Source of the DNA: Micromonospora saelicesensis
Lineage (GTDB): Bacteria > Actinomycetota > Actinomycetes > Mycobacteriales > Micromonosporaceae
DNA length: 64,000 nucleotides
Assembly (NCBI RefSeq): GCF_900091575.1
Contig: NZ_FMCR01000003.1
Location: 186,001 to 250,000, forward strand
Direction: 5' to 3'
The translations under genes were made by a program, and so were the position numbers. The notes below the pieces were generated by a model, which was not told the DNA's origin, did not search any database, and saw only the letters and a program-made list of their open reading frames with translations. Of this stretch, positions 10,412 to 21,273 are shown one piece after another. Each line of letters opens with the position of its first letter. Positions within the stretch are counted from its first letter, which is position 1.

Positions 10412-11197
10412 TCAGATTCGGCGTAGCACCGCCACGACCCGGCCCATGATGGTGGCGTCATCGCCGGGGATCGGGTCGAAGGCCGGGTTCTGTGGCATCA
10501 GCCAGACGTGCCCGTCGCGCCGCCGGTAGGTCTTCACGGTCGCCTCGCCGTCGAGCATGGCGGCCACGATCTCGCCGGAGTCGGCGGTCGGCTGCTGCCG
10601 GACGACCACCCAGTCGCCGTCGCAGATCGCCGCGTCGAGCATCGAGTCGCCCTTGACCTGGAGCATGAAGACCTCGCCCTCACCCACCAGCTCGCGGGGG
10701 AGCGGGAAGATGTCCTCCACGGCCTGCTCGGCGAGGATCGGCCCACCGGCGGCGATCCGACCGAGCATCGGCACGTACGCCGGGGTGGGCCGCTGTGCCC
10801 TCGACAGCTCGTCGTCGATCGCCTCGCTGGGGGCGCGGACGTCCACCGCGCGCGGCCGGTTCGGGTCGCGGCGCAGGAAGCCCTTCTTCTCCAGCTCCTT
10901 GAGCTGGTAGGCGACGCTGGACGGCGACACCAGGCCGACCGCCTCGCCGATCTCGCGGACGCTCGGCGGGTAGCCGTGGCGTTCCACCCAGGTGCGGATG
11001 AACTCCAGGATGCGCCGCTGGCGCGCGGTCAGGTCGACTGTCGCCGGGTCGGGGAAGGCGCTGACCACCGGGGTGACCGGGCGCACGGCGGGCTGACCCG
11101 TCCGGCTGCGCGCGGCGCTGCGGCGTCGGGTGGCTGGAGGGCCCGCCTCGGTGATCTGCTGCGGGCTCTTCGGCCGGCTGGCCCGGTCCTCGGTCAC
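10412..11197 (-). CDS. lexA: LexA repressor
   Basis: 261 residues from a GTG with GGGAGG upstream. An N-terminal extension of about 55 residues rich in Arg/Pro precedes the winged-helix domain ([12 protein letters not shown], then [14 protein letters not shown]). The S24 peptidase half has the self-cleavage Ala-Gly in RIAAGGPI, the catalytic Ser in [10 protein letters not shown] and the catalytic Lys in [10 protein letters not shown]. LexA represses SOS genes until RecA-stimulated autocleavage. Two LexA-box-like sites lie in its own upstream region, consistent with autoregulation. Divergent from nrdR, as in many actinobacteria. Confidence 0.97.
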   Translation of the reverse strand: MTEDRASRPKSPQQITEAGPPATRRRSAARSRTGQPAVRPVTPVVSAFPDPATVDLTARQRRILEFIRTWVERHGYPPSVREIGEAVGLVSPSSVAYQLKELEKKGFLRRDPNRPRAVDVRAPSEAIDDELSRAQRPTPAYVPMLGRIAAGGPILAEQAVEDIFPLPRELVGEGEVFMLQVKGDSMLDAAICDGDWVVVRQQPTADSGEIVAAMLDGEATVKTYRRRDGHVWLMPQNPAFDPIPGDDATIMGRVVAVLRRI

Positions 11198-11294
11198 GTC
11201 CGTCCTCCCTGGTCGGCGCTGGGTGCCTCGTCGGCTCGTGGTGCGTGCGGTGGTGCCACGTTGTTCATGACCGTATAGGTGAGATCAGTCATTT

Positions 11295-11310
11295 TCAAAC
11301 ATCTGTACGA
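11295..11310. promoter_or_regulatory. LexA-box-like site 1
   Basis: TCAAACATCTGTACGA matches the actinobacterial SOS box TCGAAC-N4-GTTCGA at 10 of 12 positions. It lies about 100 bases upstream of lexA. Confidence 0.6.
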
Positions 11311-11347
11311 CCTCTCACCGGCGTGTCGGGGTGAAAAAGCGCTCCGG

Positions 11348-11363
11348 TCGTACGGATGTTCTG
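11348..11363. promoter_or_regulatory. LexA-box-like site 2
   Basis: TCGTACGGATGTTCTG is a weaker match to TCGAAC-N4-GTTCGA. It is an inverted copy of the core of site 1 (CTGTACGACC against GGTCGTACGG), about 50 bases away, which suggests paired operators. Confidence 0.45.
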
Positions 11364-11561
11364 ATAAATGGTACGTCAGGTAGCACTGGTGTTCGATCCT
11401 GGACCATTTTCCGCCCGTGTTCGGCCGGCTGGCCGGTAACCCGGGCGGCGTCGTGACGTTGGGTCTTCGGGTGTTGTGCGGTGCGTGGATGACCGGATGG
11501 TCCGTGACGCGCCGGACACGCCGGCCAACTTGACCCGGCTTCCCCAGCGACATACGGTCGA

Positions 11562-11577
11562 CCCCTAGATGTAGTAG
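11562..11577. promoter_or_regulatory. Candidate NrdR box
   Basis: CCCCTAGATGTAGTAG matches an ACAC-TAGATCTAGTGT-like NrdR palindrome at about 11 of 16 positions. It lies 160 bases upstream of nrdR-nrdJ. NrdR boxes usually occur in pairs and I see no clear second one, so this is tentative. Confidence 0.35.
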
Positions 11578-11736
11578 TGACACGGGCGTAAGTTGCCTAC
11601 AGGTTGGGTCTGACTACCGACCGCACTCCCGTAACGTCGATCACGGCGGGCGTCATCCGAGGATGGCACCGTCGTGGTGAGTCGTGCCCGGGGGTGCCCG
11701 GGGTTATCGCAGTTGATCATTATTTGGAGGTGGGCG

Positions 11737-12237
11737 ATGCGGTGTCCGTACTGCCGGCACGCTGACTCCCGGGTGGTCGACTCGCGGGAGGCCGACGACG
11801 GCCAGCTCATCCGACGGCGGCGGTCCTGCCCGGAGTGCGGCAAGCGGTTCACCACCGTCGAGGAGGCGGTCCTCGCGGTCGTCAAGCGCAGCGGGGTGAC
11901 CGAGCCGTTCAGCCGCACGAAGATCATCGGCGGGGTGCGTAAGGCGTGCCAGGGCCGGCCGGTGGACGACGACTCACTCGCGCTGCTCGCGCAGCGGGTG
12001 GAGGAGACGGTCCGGGCCAAGGGGGCCGCCGAGATCCCCAGCCACGACGTGGGCCTGGCGATCCTGGGTCCGCTACGCGACCTGGACGAGATCGCCTACC
12101 TGCGGTTCGCCAGCGTCTACCGCTCGTTCGACTCGCTCGCCGACTTCGAGCGCGAGATCGAGACGTTGCGGGCCGCGGCGCGAGCCCGGGAGCAGGGCCG
12201 GGCCGATGCGGTTGAGGCCGCCGGCCGTACCAGCTGA
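11737..12237 (+). CDS. nrdR: Transcriptional repressor NrdR
   Basis: 166 residues from the ATG of [17 protein letters not shown], with GGAGG 6 bases upstream. The N-terminal zinc ribbon has CPYC and CPECGKRF. The ATP-cone follows ([16 protein letters not shown] to about residue 135). NrdR senses dATP/ATP and represses ribonucleotide reductase genes. It precedes nrdJ on the same strand, 67 bases apart, as in Streptomyces nrdRJ. The C-terminal tail is charged and not conserved. Confidence 0.97.
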   Translation: MRCPYCRHADSRVVDSREADDGQLIRRRRSCPECGKRFTTVEEAVLAVVKRSGVTEPFSRTKIIGGVRKACQGRPVDDDSLALLAQRVEETVRAKGAAEIPSHDVGLAILGPLRDLDEIAYLRFASVYRSFDSLADFEREIETLRAAARAREQGRADAVEAAGRTS

Positions 12238-12304
12238 ATCTTCACAGTTTTTCAAGAGATTGGGACGCGCGGTGGGTGACCGCGCAGACGAGGGGGGCGA
12301 CGGC

Positions 12305-15178
<2,874 letters not shown>

Positions 15179-15194
15179 CGTACCACCGCACCAC

Positions 15195-15231
15195 CCGCGA
15201 GCGCGGCAGGGACCACCTGCCGCGCTCGCGG
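15195..15231 (+). terminator. Hairpin terminator after nrdJ
   Basis: Perfect 16-base arms (CCGCGAGCGCGGCAGG and its complement) enclose a 5-base loop, 16 bases past the nrdJ stop and before the convergent folD end. Confidence 0.85.
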
Positions 15232-15250
15232 CGTTTCCGCCCTCCGCTGG

Positions 15251-16150
15251 TTACTGGCTCGCTCGCTCGGCGGCGCGCACGGCATTGCGGAACAGCATCG
15301 CGACGGTGGTCGGACCGACGCCGCCGACCCGGGGGGTGATGGCGCCGGCGACCTCGGCGCACGCTTCGTCCACGTCCGGTAGGAGCCGCCGCCCGTCGTA
15401 GCGGACGCCGGCGCCGATGACGACGGCGCCGGGCTTGACGTGCTCAGGCTGAACGATCCCGGGTACGCCGGCGGCGGCGACGAGGATGTCGGCGCGATGG
15501 GTGTAGCGGGCCCAGTCGGGCACGCCGGTGTGTACGACGGTGACGGCGGCGTTGGCGGTCGGGCGCTTCTGGGCGAGCAGCATGGCCAGGGGGCGGCCGA
15601 GGGTGGCACCGCGGCCGAGGATGACGACCTCACGACCGGCGACGGGGATCTCGTAGTACGCCAGCAGGGCTTCGATGCCGGCGGGGGTGCACGGCAGCGG
15701 GCCGGGCAGGCCGACGGCGAGACGCCCCATGTTCAGCGGGTGCATGCCGTCGACGTCCTTGTCCGGGTCGATGGTCTGCAGCGCCGCGTCGTAGTCCAGA
15801 TGCCCCGGAACGGGGTACTGCACGAGCAACCCGTGCACGCCCGGATCGGTGTTGAACCGGGCGATGGCCTGGTGCAGCTCGGTCTGGGTGGCGGTGGCAG
15901 GTAGATGCACGTGCGGGGAGGCGAACCCGAGCGCGGCGGCCTGACGCTGCTTGATGGCGATGTAACCGGCGCTGGCGTCGTCGTCGCCGACGAGGATGGT
16001 GGCGAGGCTCGGTGTGATGCCGCGGCTGCGCAGACGGGCGGCAGCGGCGGCGGTCTCGGCCAGGACGGCTTCGGCGACGGGTGCACCCGGCAGGAGCCGG
16101 GCAGCGCCCGATGGGGTGTGGTGTTCGGTGGATTCGCTGGTCGTGGTCAT
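15251..16150 (-). CDS. folD: Methylenetetrahydrofolate dehydrogenase / cyclohydrolase
   Basis: 299 residues from ATG (MTTTSESTEHHTPSG) with GAGGA upstream. FolD motifs are the catalytic Tyr-x3-Lys in AGYIAIKQRQ (about residues 63-67), the DKDVDGMHPLN folate loop, the Rossmann motif VVILGRGATLGRPLAMLL and a C-terminal GGVGPTTVAMLF. The usual GRSN-VGKP motif reads GRGATLGRP here, a divergent subtype. The enzyme interconverts methylene-, methenyl- and formyl-tetrahydrofolate for purine and one-carbon metabolism. A ZTP riboswitch immediately upstream shows induction when 10-formyl-THF is short and ZTP accumulates. The genome may hold a second, housekeeping folD. Confidence 0.93.
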   Translation of the reverse strand: MTTTSESTEHHTPSGAARLLPGAPVAEAVLAETAAAAARLRSRGITPSLATILVGDDDASAGYIAIKQRQAAALGFASPHVHLPATATQTELHQAIARFNTDPGVHGLLVQYPVPGHLDYDAALQTIDPDKDVDGMHPLNMGRLAVGLPGPLPCTPAGIEALLAYYEIPVAGREVVILGRGATLGRPLAMLLAQKRPTANAAVTVVHTGVPDWARYTHRADILVAAAGVPGIVQPEHVKPGAVVIGAGVRYDGRRLLPDVDEACAEVAGAITPRVGGVGPTTVAMLFRNAVRAAERASQ

Positions 16151-16168
16151 GACGGTTCCTCGACGCAG

Positions 16169-16245
16169 GCGCCCAGGCGGTCGACGCCCGCGAGAGGCTC
16201 CCCGATGGTTCCACCATCCCCGTGCCGCCAGTCGCCGGTGCTTCG
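16169..16245 (-). ncRNA. ZTP (pfl motif) riboswitch in the folD leader
   Basis: On the minus strand the leader reads GACTGGCG, then a hairpin GATGGT-GGA-ACCATC followed at once by GGGGAGC, then a short variable stretch and CCGCCTGGGC (16171-16180). These are the two conserved subdomains of the pfl RNA. The GACTGGCG, GGGGAGC and CCGCCTGGGC blocks match the actinobacterial (Actinomyces odontolyticus) version as I remember it. The CCGCCTGGGC block ends 20 bases before the folD ATG, close to the GAGGA ribosome site, so control is probably at translation. ZTP (the AICAR triphosphate) signals 10-formyl-THF shortage. folD is a classic target. Confidence 0.88.
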
Positions 16246-16338
16246 ATAATGCCGCATCACCAGGGCGGTTGCCCAACTGGACCAGCCGCGCCGTCGCCAG
16301 CGCCCGGCAGACCCGCACCGGGGCGTGCTGCCGAACAT

Positions 16339-16380
16339 CGATATACCTCAGGGTCATATTTATGACCCTGAGGTATATCG
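16339..16380. promoter_or_regulatory. 42-bp near-perfect palindrome, likely operator
   Basis: Two 20-base arms, CGATATACCTCAGGGTCATA and its exact complement, are separated by TT. It is AT-richer than its surroundings. It lies midway between the divergent folD leader and the ECF sigma gene, about 100 bases from each. Each arm is itself a rough palindrome (TATACC-TCA-GGGTCATA), which suggests two repressor dimers. I cannot name the regulator. Confidence 0.7.
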
Positions 16381-16483
16381 CTTGTCGGGATGGTGCCGCC
16401 GATGGAGCCGGACGGGCAGTTCGGTAACACTCGTGCTCCGCCTTACGAAGAAGGGGTGTGAAGGCTACGAGGGAGGACGGCCT

Positions 16484-17053
16484 GTGAGTGAGCCGAGCCG
16501 AGCCGATGATGACATTTCCGGCATCGGAGCCGATCCGGTGGCCTTCGAGGTCTTCTACCGGCGGCACGTGGAGGCGGTGGGCCGGTTCGTGGCGCGGCGG
16601 GTCGACGACCCGCATCTCGCCGCCGACCTCACCGCCGACGTGTTCCTGGCGGTGATCGAGTCGGCGGCCGGCTACCGACCGGAGCGAGGTAGCCAGATCG
16701 GCTGGCTGTACGGGGTGGCCCGCAACGTCATCGGCGACGAGCGGCGTCGGGCGGCCCAACGGCTGCGGGTGACCGGCCGACTGGCCGGACGACGGGATCT
16801 CGGCCCCGATGACATCGCCCGCATCGAGGAACGAATCGACGCCGAGTCTGCGGCCCGCCGCACCCATCGGGCGCTGAGTGAGCTGCCCGAGGGCACCCGG
16901 ACGCTCGTCGAACTCGTCGCCGTGGACGGCCTCACCGTCGCGGAGGCGGCGACAGTGCTCGGGGTGTCGCCGGTCGCCGCTCGGGTCCGCCTGCATCGTG
17001 CACGCCGCGTCGTCCGCGCCGTGCTCGCCCACCCGGTCACCACCCTCGCCTGA
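16484..17053 (+). CDS. ECF-family RNA polymerase sigma factor
   Basis: 189 residues from GTG (VSEPSRADDD) with GGAGG 8 bases upstream. Region 2 has FEVFYRRHVEAVGRFVARRV, DPHLAADLTADVFLAV and GWLYGVARNVIGDERRR (residues about 22-90). Region 4 has LSELPEGTRTLVELVAVDGL, TVAEAATVLGVSPVAARVRL and HRARRVVR (about 128-182). No extra C-terminal domain is present. It is followed 10 bases later by a CU044_5270-type membrane protein, an arrangement common in actinomycetes in which the partner has a cytoplasmic N-terminus and one membrane helix. The partner may act like an anti-sigma factor. The upstream palindrome is a probable control site. Confidence 0.9.
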   Translation: MSEPSRADDDISGIGADPVAFEVFYRRHVEAVGRFVARRVDDPHLAADLTADVFLAVIESAAGYRPERGSQIGWLYGVARNVIGDERRRAAQRLRVTGRLAGRRDLGPDDIARIEERIDAESAARRTHRALSELPEGTRTLVELVAVDGLTVAEAATVLGVSPVAARVRLHRARRVVRAVLAHPVTTLA

Positions 17054-17063
17054 GGAGACGGAG

Positions 17064-18035
17064 ATGACGATGAACGAGATCGAACGGTCGCCGCAGGGTT
17101 TCGAGGAGCAGCTCCTCAGGGATCTGACCGCACACGTCACCCAACGGGCCGAGATGGCGTCGGCGGCCCGTCCCGCCGGACGACGTACCCGATTCCTGCG
17201 CGGTTGGCGTCTCGTCGGAGCGTTCGGGCTGGCAGTGGCACTGACCGCCGGTGCGTTGGTGGTCCAGACGATCAGGGTGGGCGACCAGCCGCCAACTGCC
17301 AGCGCGTCGGAGATCTTCCATCTGGCGGCCGACGCGGCCCGGCAACAGCCGGAGCTCACCGCCCGACCCGACCAGTACGTCTTCACGGAATACCTGGTGA
17401 CGATCCGGGACCTGCCGGACAGCGGTCCTTACCAGACCACACGGAGCCAACTGTGGCAGTCGGCCGGCGGAGTCGCGTACACGCAGGGCCGCTACCGACC
17501 GGAGAGCGATCCGAACGGGTGGGGCGAGTTGAAGGTGCTCCGGATGGGCGATGCCGCCGATCCCACTAAGGAACTCGACGCGTTCCAACCGCCCGCGTAC
17601 CACGGCGACCTGCCCTCCGATCCGGACGAGCTGCTTCGATACCTGCGGAAGAACCCGGTCGACCTGCATCTTCCCGAAGGGGCCGACGAGGAGGCCGTCT
17701 ACGGGGACGAGAGCATGGTGTACACCACCGCGCGGTCGATGGTCCGCGGCGGCTACGTGCCACCCCGCGCGCTGGCGGCGCTGTTCGAACTGTTGGCACG
17801 GGAACCCGGAGCGGTAGTCATATCGGGCGACGTGGTGGACGCCGCCGGTCGGCATGGGGTGGCGATCCGGACGCCCGGTGTGATCGGTGGCAACGTGGAC
17901 CTGCTCTTCGACCGCGACACCCATGTCTTCCTCGGCACCCGCGGGACGGTGGTGCGCAACGGCAAGGAGTCCCTGTACGACAACGTCGCGCAACTCCGCA
18001 TCGCAATCGTCGACCGGCCGGGCCAGCTGCCCTGA
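17064..18035 (+). CDS. CU044_5270-family single-pass membrane protein
   Basis: 323 residues from ATG (MTMNEIERSPQGFEEQLL) with GGAGACGGAG upstream. Residues 1-48 are cytoplasmic and charged. One membrane helix spans about 51-70 (LVGAFGLAVALTAGALVV). The rest (about 75-323) is an extracytoplasmic domain with a pattern seen in CU044_5270 proteins: EIFHLAADAA, QYVFTEYLVTI, LPSDPDELLRYL, PRALAALFELLAREPG and VAIRTPGVI. These proteins are typically encoded after ECF sigma factors, as here. The biochemical role is unknown. An anti-sigma or envelope sensor role is inferred from the gene pair only. Confidence 0.85.
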   Translation: MTMNEIERSPQGFEEQLLRDLTAHVTQRAEMASAARPAGRRTRFLRGWRLVGAFGLAVALTAGALVVQTIRVGDQPPTASASEIFHLAADAARQQPELTARPDQYVFTEYLVTIRDLPDSGPYQTTRSQLWQSAGGVAYTQGRYRPESDPNGWGELKVLRMGDAADPTKELDAFQPPAYHGDLPSDPDELLRYLRKNPVDLHLPEGADEEAVYGDESMVYTTARSMVRGGYVPPRALAALFELLAREPGAVVISGDVVDAAGRHGVAIRTPGVIGGNVDLLFDRDTHVFLGTRGTVVRNGKESLYDNVAQLRIAIVDRPGQLP

Positions 18036-18040
18036 GCCGC

Positions 18041-18085
18041 CCCAGCCCTGGCCAGACCGGTTGTGTCGGACCGGTCAGGGCTGGG
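18041..18085. terminator. Bidirectional hairpin between convergent genes
   Basis: Outer arms CCCAGCCCTG (18041-18050) and CAGGGCTGGG (18076-18085), with inner GACCGG/CCGGTC pairing, span the gap between the two convergent stop codons and overlap the last codons of the monooxygenase. Confidence 0.7.
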
Positions 18086-19187
18086 CGAACAGGGGCCCGT
18101 AGTTCGAGCGGAACATCTGTTCGCCGAGGCGGCGCATCACCAGGTCGCGCAGCGCGGGCGGGAGCCCGGTGGCCTTGTCGCGGCGATGGGTCTGGCTGAG
18201 CACCCAGTCGGTCCGCGGGCGGCGCCGCGCCTCGTACCCTTGCAGGGCCTCGGCAACGGACCCGGCGGTGGCCAACGACGTAGCGAGCACGACCGCGTCC
18301 TCCAGGGCCATCGCCGCGCCCTGGGCCATGTTCGGCGAGGTGGCGTGGGCGGCGTCGCCGATCAGCAGCACCGGCCCCCGGGACCAGGAGTCGAGCACGA
18401 CCTCCTGGTTCGGCCCGGCGTGCAGGGTGCTGTCGTCGTAGTCGAGGGCCTTGAGCATGGTGGATACCGGCTGGGTGAACGTTTCGGCCAGCTCGTCGCG
18501 CCAGCCGGGCCGGTCGGCCACCGGGCCGTCGTTGTAGTAGCAGTACGTCTGCTCGGCGCTGATCGGGATGGTCAGAAACTGCCGCCCGCGCCCCAACTGC
18601 ACTGACCAGACCGGCTCGTCGTCGACGCGGGGAGCAACCCACCGGTACGCGTACTGGCCGAGGTCGCGGGCGGCCTGGCCGTCGAAGGCGAGCCGGCGGA
18701 CCGTCGAGTTCACTCCGTCCGCGCCGAGCACCAGGTCGTACCGTGCGGTGGCACCGTCGTCGAACTCGACGGCGACCTGGTCGCCCTCCGCCACGAGCGC
18801 GACCGGCTGGCGGCCCCAGCGGATCGGGGCGTCGCCGACGCCGTCGAGCAGCGCCCGGTGCAGGTGCGCCCGGGGTAGCGACACGCACGGCCCGACGCCC
18901 TGCCACAGCGCGGCCACGTCGATGTCGAAGAGGCGACGCCCGCGCTGGTTGGCGCTGCGCTGCCGGGCGATCTCCACGGAGACGTCGGCGATCGGCTCGG
19001 CCAGACCGAGTACGTCGAGCATCCGGGTCGCGTTGCCGGTGAGGTAGATGCCGGTGCCGGAGTCGGTCGGCCCCGGTGCCCGCTCGACCACGTCGACAGT
19101 GGCACCCCACTCGCGTAGCGCGGCCACCGTCGCCAGTCCGGCGACCCCTCCGCCGACGATCAGTACCCGGATACCGTCACCCCGCAC
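18075..19187 (-). CDS. FAD-dependent monooxygenase
   Basis: 370 residues from GTG (VRGDGIRVLIVGGGVAGLA) with GGGGAGG 8 bases upstream. The FAD Rossmann motif GGGVAGLATVAALREWG is at residues about 12-28. The second FAD motif GADGVNSTVRR and the GD motif LLIGDAAHATSPNMAQGA (about 275-290) are both present, so this is a group A flavoprotein hydroxylase of the PHBH type. The substrate cannot be told. It is divergent from the DUF2332 gene with no obvious partner genes, so it may serve aromatic catabolism or detoxification. Confidence 0.88.
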   Translation of the reverse strand: MRGDGIRVLIVGGGVAGLATVAALREWGATVDVVERAPGPTDSGTGIYLTGNATRMLDVLGLAEPIADVSVEIARQRSANQRGRRLFDIDVAALWQGVGPCVSLPRAHLHRALLDGVGDAPIRWGRQPVALVAEGDQVAVEFDDGATARYDLVLGADGVNSTVRRLAFDGQAARDLGQYAYRWVAPRVDDEPVWSVQLGRGRQFLTIPISAEQTYCYYNDGPVADRPGWRDELAETFTQPVSTMLKALDYDDSTLHAGPNQEVVLDSWSRGPVLLIGDAAHATSPNMAQGAAMALEDAVVLATSLATAGSVAEALQGYEARRRPRTDWVLSQTHRRDKATGLPPALRDLVMRRLGEQMFRSNYGPLFAQP

Positions 19188-19330
19188 GACACGTTCCTCC
19201 CCGTTGCCCCTGCTCGACCCCGCTGAGCTGCTGCTCAACGGTTCGGCCGCCGCAGCACTCTACGAGGAGGGTGAGCCAGCGCACGGGAACGGGGGCTGAA
19301 TTACCGAGGAATGGGCTGCGACGATGAGGC

Positions 19331-20266
19331 ATGACGACCGCTGAGACGTACGCCGAGTTCGGCAGCCGCGAGGCGCGGGGGGTGTCGCCCACGTATGAGC
19401 GCCTGTCGCAGGCCGTCACCCGCGACGACGATCTGCTCACCCTGCTCGACGGGCTTCCGCCGGCCAAGCGGCAGCCGAATCTGCTGTTCGGCGTCGTCCG
19501 CTGGCTCGGCGGCCCGGTCGACGACCCGGCCGCGTTCCACGACTTCGTGGTGACGCACTGGCCGGCCATCGAGACGCAGATGCGTGCCCGGGCCACCCAG
19601 ACGAACGAGGCGGGCCGGTGCGCGGTCCTGCTGCCGGTGCTCGCCGCGTTGCCGCAGCCCCTGGCCCTGCTGGAGGTCGGTGCGTCGGCCGGGCTCTGCC
19701 TCTACCCCGACCGGTACGCGTACCGCTACGGCGACCATCGGGTCGGCTCCGGTGAGCTGGTCCTCGACTGCGCGGCAAACGGGCTGGTGCCGCCGGTAGG
19801 CGTACCCCAGGTGGTGTGGCGGGCCGGCCTGGACCTCAACCCGCTCGACGTGACCGACCCCGACGACGTGTCCTGGTTGGACGCGCTGATCTGGCCGGAG
19901 CATGCCCACCGGCGGGCCCGGCTGCGCGCCGCGGCGGCGGTCGCCGCGGCCGACCCGCCGCTGCTGGTCCGCGGCGACCTGGTGGACGACCTGCCGGCGC
20001 TGGCCGCGCGGGCGCCGACCGACGCGACGCTGGTGGTCTTCCACACGTCAGTGCTCTATCAGGTGCCGCCCCCGCGCCGCGACGCGTTCGTCCGGTTGGT
20101 CCGCGAGATGCCGGGGCACTGGGTGGCGAACGAGGGGCCGGAGGTGCTCCGGTACGACGGGCTGCCCGACCCGCCGAGCGACGCGCTGCACAACGTCCTC
20201 GCGCTCGACGGAAAGCCGCTGGCCTGGGCCAGAGGCCACGGCCAGGCGCTGACCTGGTTCGGCTGA
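19331..20266 (+). CDS. DUF2332 family protein
   Basis: 311 residues from ATG. Family-typical segments are RGVSPTYERLSQAV, QPNLLFGVVRWL, ALLEVGASAGLCLYPDRY (which resembles a methyltransferase-like SAM or nucleotide loop), DLNPLDVTDPDDVSWLDALIWPEH, and LVVFHTSVLYQVP. DUF2332 proteins are common in actinomycetes and uncharacterised. The ASAGL loop followed by WP-EH could suggest a Rossmann methyltransferase-like fold, but this is only an inference. Divergent from the monooxygenase with 143 bases between. Confidence 0.85.
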   Translation: MTTAETYAEFGSREARGVSPTYERLSQAVTRDDDLLTLLDGLPPAKRQPNLLFGVVRWLGGPVDDPAAFHDFVVTHWPAIETQMRARATQTNEAGRCAVLLPVLAALPQPLALLEVGASAGLCLYPDRYAYRYGDHRVGSGELVLDCAANGLVPPVGVPQVVWRAGLDLNPLDVTDPDDVSWLDALIWPEHAHRRARLRAAAAVAAADPPLLVRGDLVDDLPALAARAPTDATLVVFHTSVLYQVPPPRRDAFVRLVREMPGHWVANEGPEVLRYDGLPDPPSDALHNVLALDGKPLAWARGHGQALTWFG

Positions 20267-20298
20267 CGTCACCAGGCCGCTGAATCGACGCGGTCAGC

Positions 20299-21240
20299 TC
20301 AACGAGCCGGCTCGGGCATCCGGTGGCGCAGGGCCCGGATGAACCAGTCCACCGCCGGCGCCGTCGCATCGCCGGTCGACCAGCCGTTGACCACCGCCAA
20401 CAGGTCGAGGTAGCGGTCCCGGCGGGGGTCGTTGGCCAGAACCAGTCGGTCGAGCAACCGCCGACGCAGGTCGGCCTCGTCGGAGTGAGCGTGCAGGCTC
20501 CCGTACCGGTTGGTGACGGCTGCGACCAGCGGATCGGCGTCCGGGCTGGCCGGGTCGAGACCGGCGGCGAGGGCCGGGGCCACCGCGTCCCGTACCACCG
20601 CGACGGCGTCCGGGCGGGGCAGGCCCGGGACGACGTGGTCGGCGGCGTGCTGCCGCGTCAGCCGCCGCATCCGGGCCCGGAAATCCGGGTCCCGGCACAA
20701 CTCGGCCAGTTCCAGCCATGCCTCGACCTGCTCGGTGCTGGGGTCGTCGGGAAGCTCCGGTGTCATCGAGACGATCACACCCGGGTACGCGGGCTGGTCG
20801 CTGAGGCCGGCGAAGACGCTGTCCAGGAAGTCGGTCACCAACTGCCCGCGTTCGCGGGTCGTGAGCTGGGCCAGTCGGTGCAGCTCGTCCACCTCGGCGG
20901 GGCCCGACCCGCGCCTCGCCGCGACGATGAGCACCGCCTGGCGCAGCCGCAGCACCCGGATCTGCACGGCCAACGCCTGGGCGTGCGCGGCGGCGACCTC
21001 GGGCAGGGGTACCTCGTGTTCCACCACCCGTCGGATGGTGGCCAGGTCCAGGCCCAGGTCACGCAACGTCCGGACCAGCTCCAACCGGGCCACGGCCGCC
21101 GGGCCGTACCGCCGGTAGCCCGCCGGGCTCCGGTCCGTCGGCGGCACGACCCCGCTGTCGGCGTAGTACCGGATGGTCTTGACGCTCAGGCCGGTCCGTC
21201 GGGCCAGGTCGCCGATCGTGTGAAACGTCTGCCCGCTCAT
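20299..21240 (-). CDS. MerR family transcriptional regulator
   Basis: 313 residues. The N-terminal winged helix is typical of MerR (FHTIGDLARRTGLSVKTIRY, then YRRYGPAAVARLELVRTLRDLG), followed by the dimer helix to about residue 120. A large C-terminal helical domain (about 130-313) has no Cys cluster, which argues against metal sensing and for a small-molecule ligand. It is the last gene of a probable operon with the alpha/beta hydrolase and the DHFR-like gene (34 bases after the hydrolase). Confidence 0.9.
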   Translation of the reverse strand: MSGQTFHTIGDLARRTGLSVKTIRYYADSGVVPPTDRSPAGYRRYGPAAVARLELVRTLRDLGLDLATIRRVVEHEVPLPEVAAAHAQALAVQIRVLRLRQAVLIVAARRGSGPAEVDELHRLAQLTTRERGQLVTDFLDSVFAGLSDQPAYPGVIVSMTPELPDDPSTEQVEAWLELAELCRDPDFRARMRRLTRQHAADHVVPGLPRPDAVAVVRDAVAPALAAGLDPASPDADPLVAAVTNRYGSLHAHSDEADLRRRLLDRLVLANDPRRDRYLDLLAVVNGWSTGDATAPAVDWFIRALRHRMPEPAR

Positions 21241-21273
21241 GCCCCCACCCTCGCGTCTCCCCCCGGTGGAGAC

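Larger units (their letters stand above)
11198..11736. other. Divergent regulatory region lexA / nrdR
   Basis: 539 bases without a gene. It holds two LexA-box-like palindromes (11295-11310, 11348-11363), a candidate NrdR box (11562-11577) and the strong GGAGG site of nrdR. I looked for a cobalamin riboswitch because nrdJ is B12-dependent and found no convincing B12 box. Confidence 0.6.
16151..16483. other. Divergent regulatory region folD / ECF sigma factor
   Basis: 333 bases hold the ZTP riboswitch leader of folD (about 16169-16245, minus strand), a 42-bp palindrome (16339-16380) and the ribosome site of the sigma gene. A 63-codon minus-strand frame through 16147-16338 coincides with the riboswitch and is not counted as a gene. 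Confidence 0.8.

Noticed and set aside
11198..12304. Cobalamin riboswitch before nrdR-nrdJ
   Set aside because: nrdJ uses B12, but I find no B12 box or the expected multi-stem leader in the region.
16147..16338. 63-codon minus-strand frame upstream of folD
   Set aside because: It runs straight through the ZTP riboswitch and has no homology I recognise; the sequence conservation is that of RNA, not protein.
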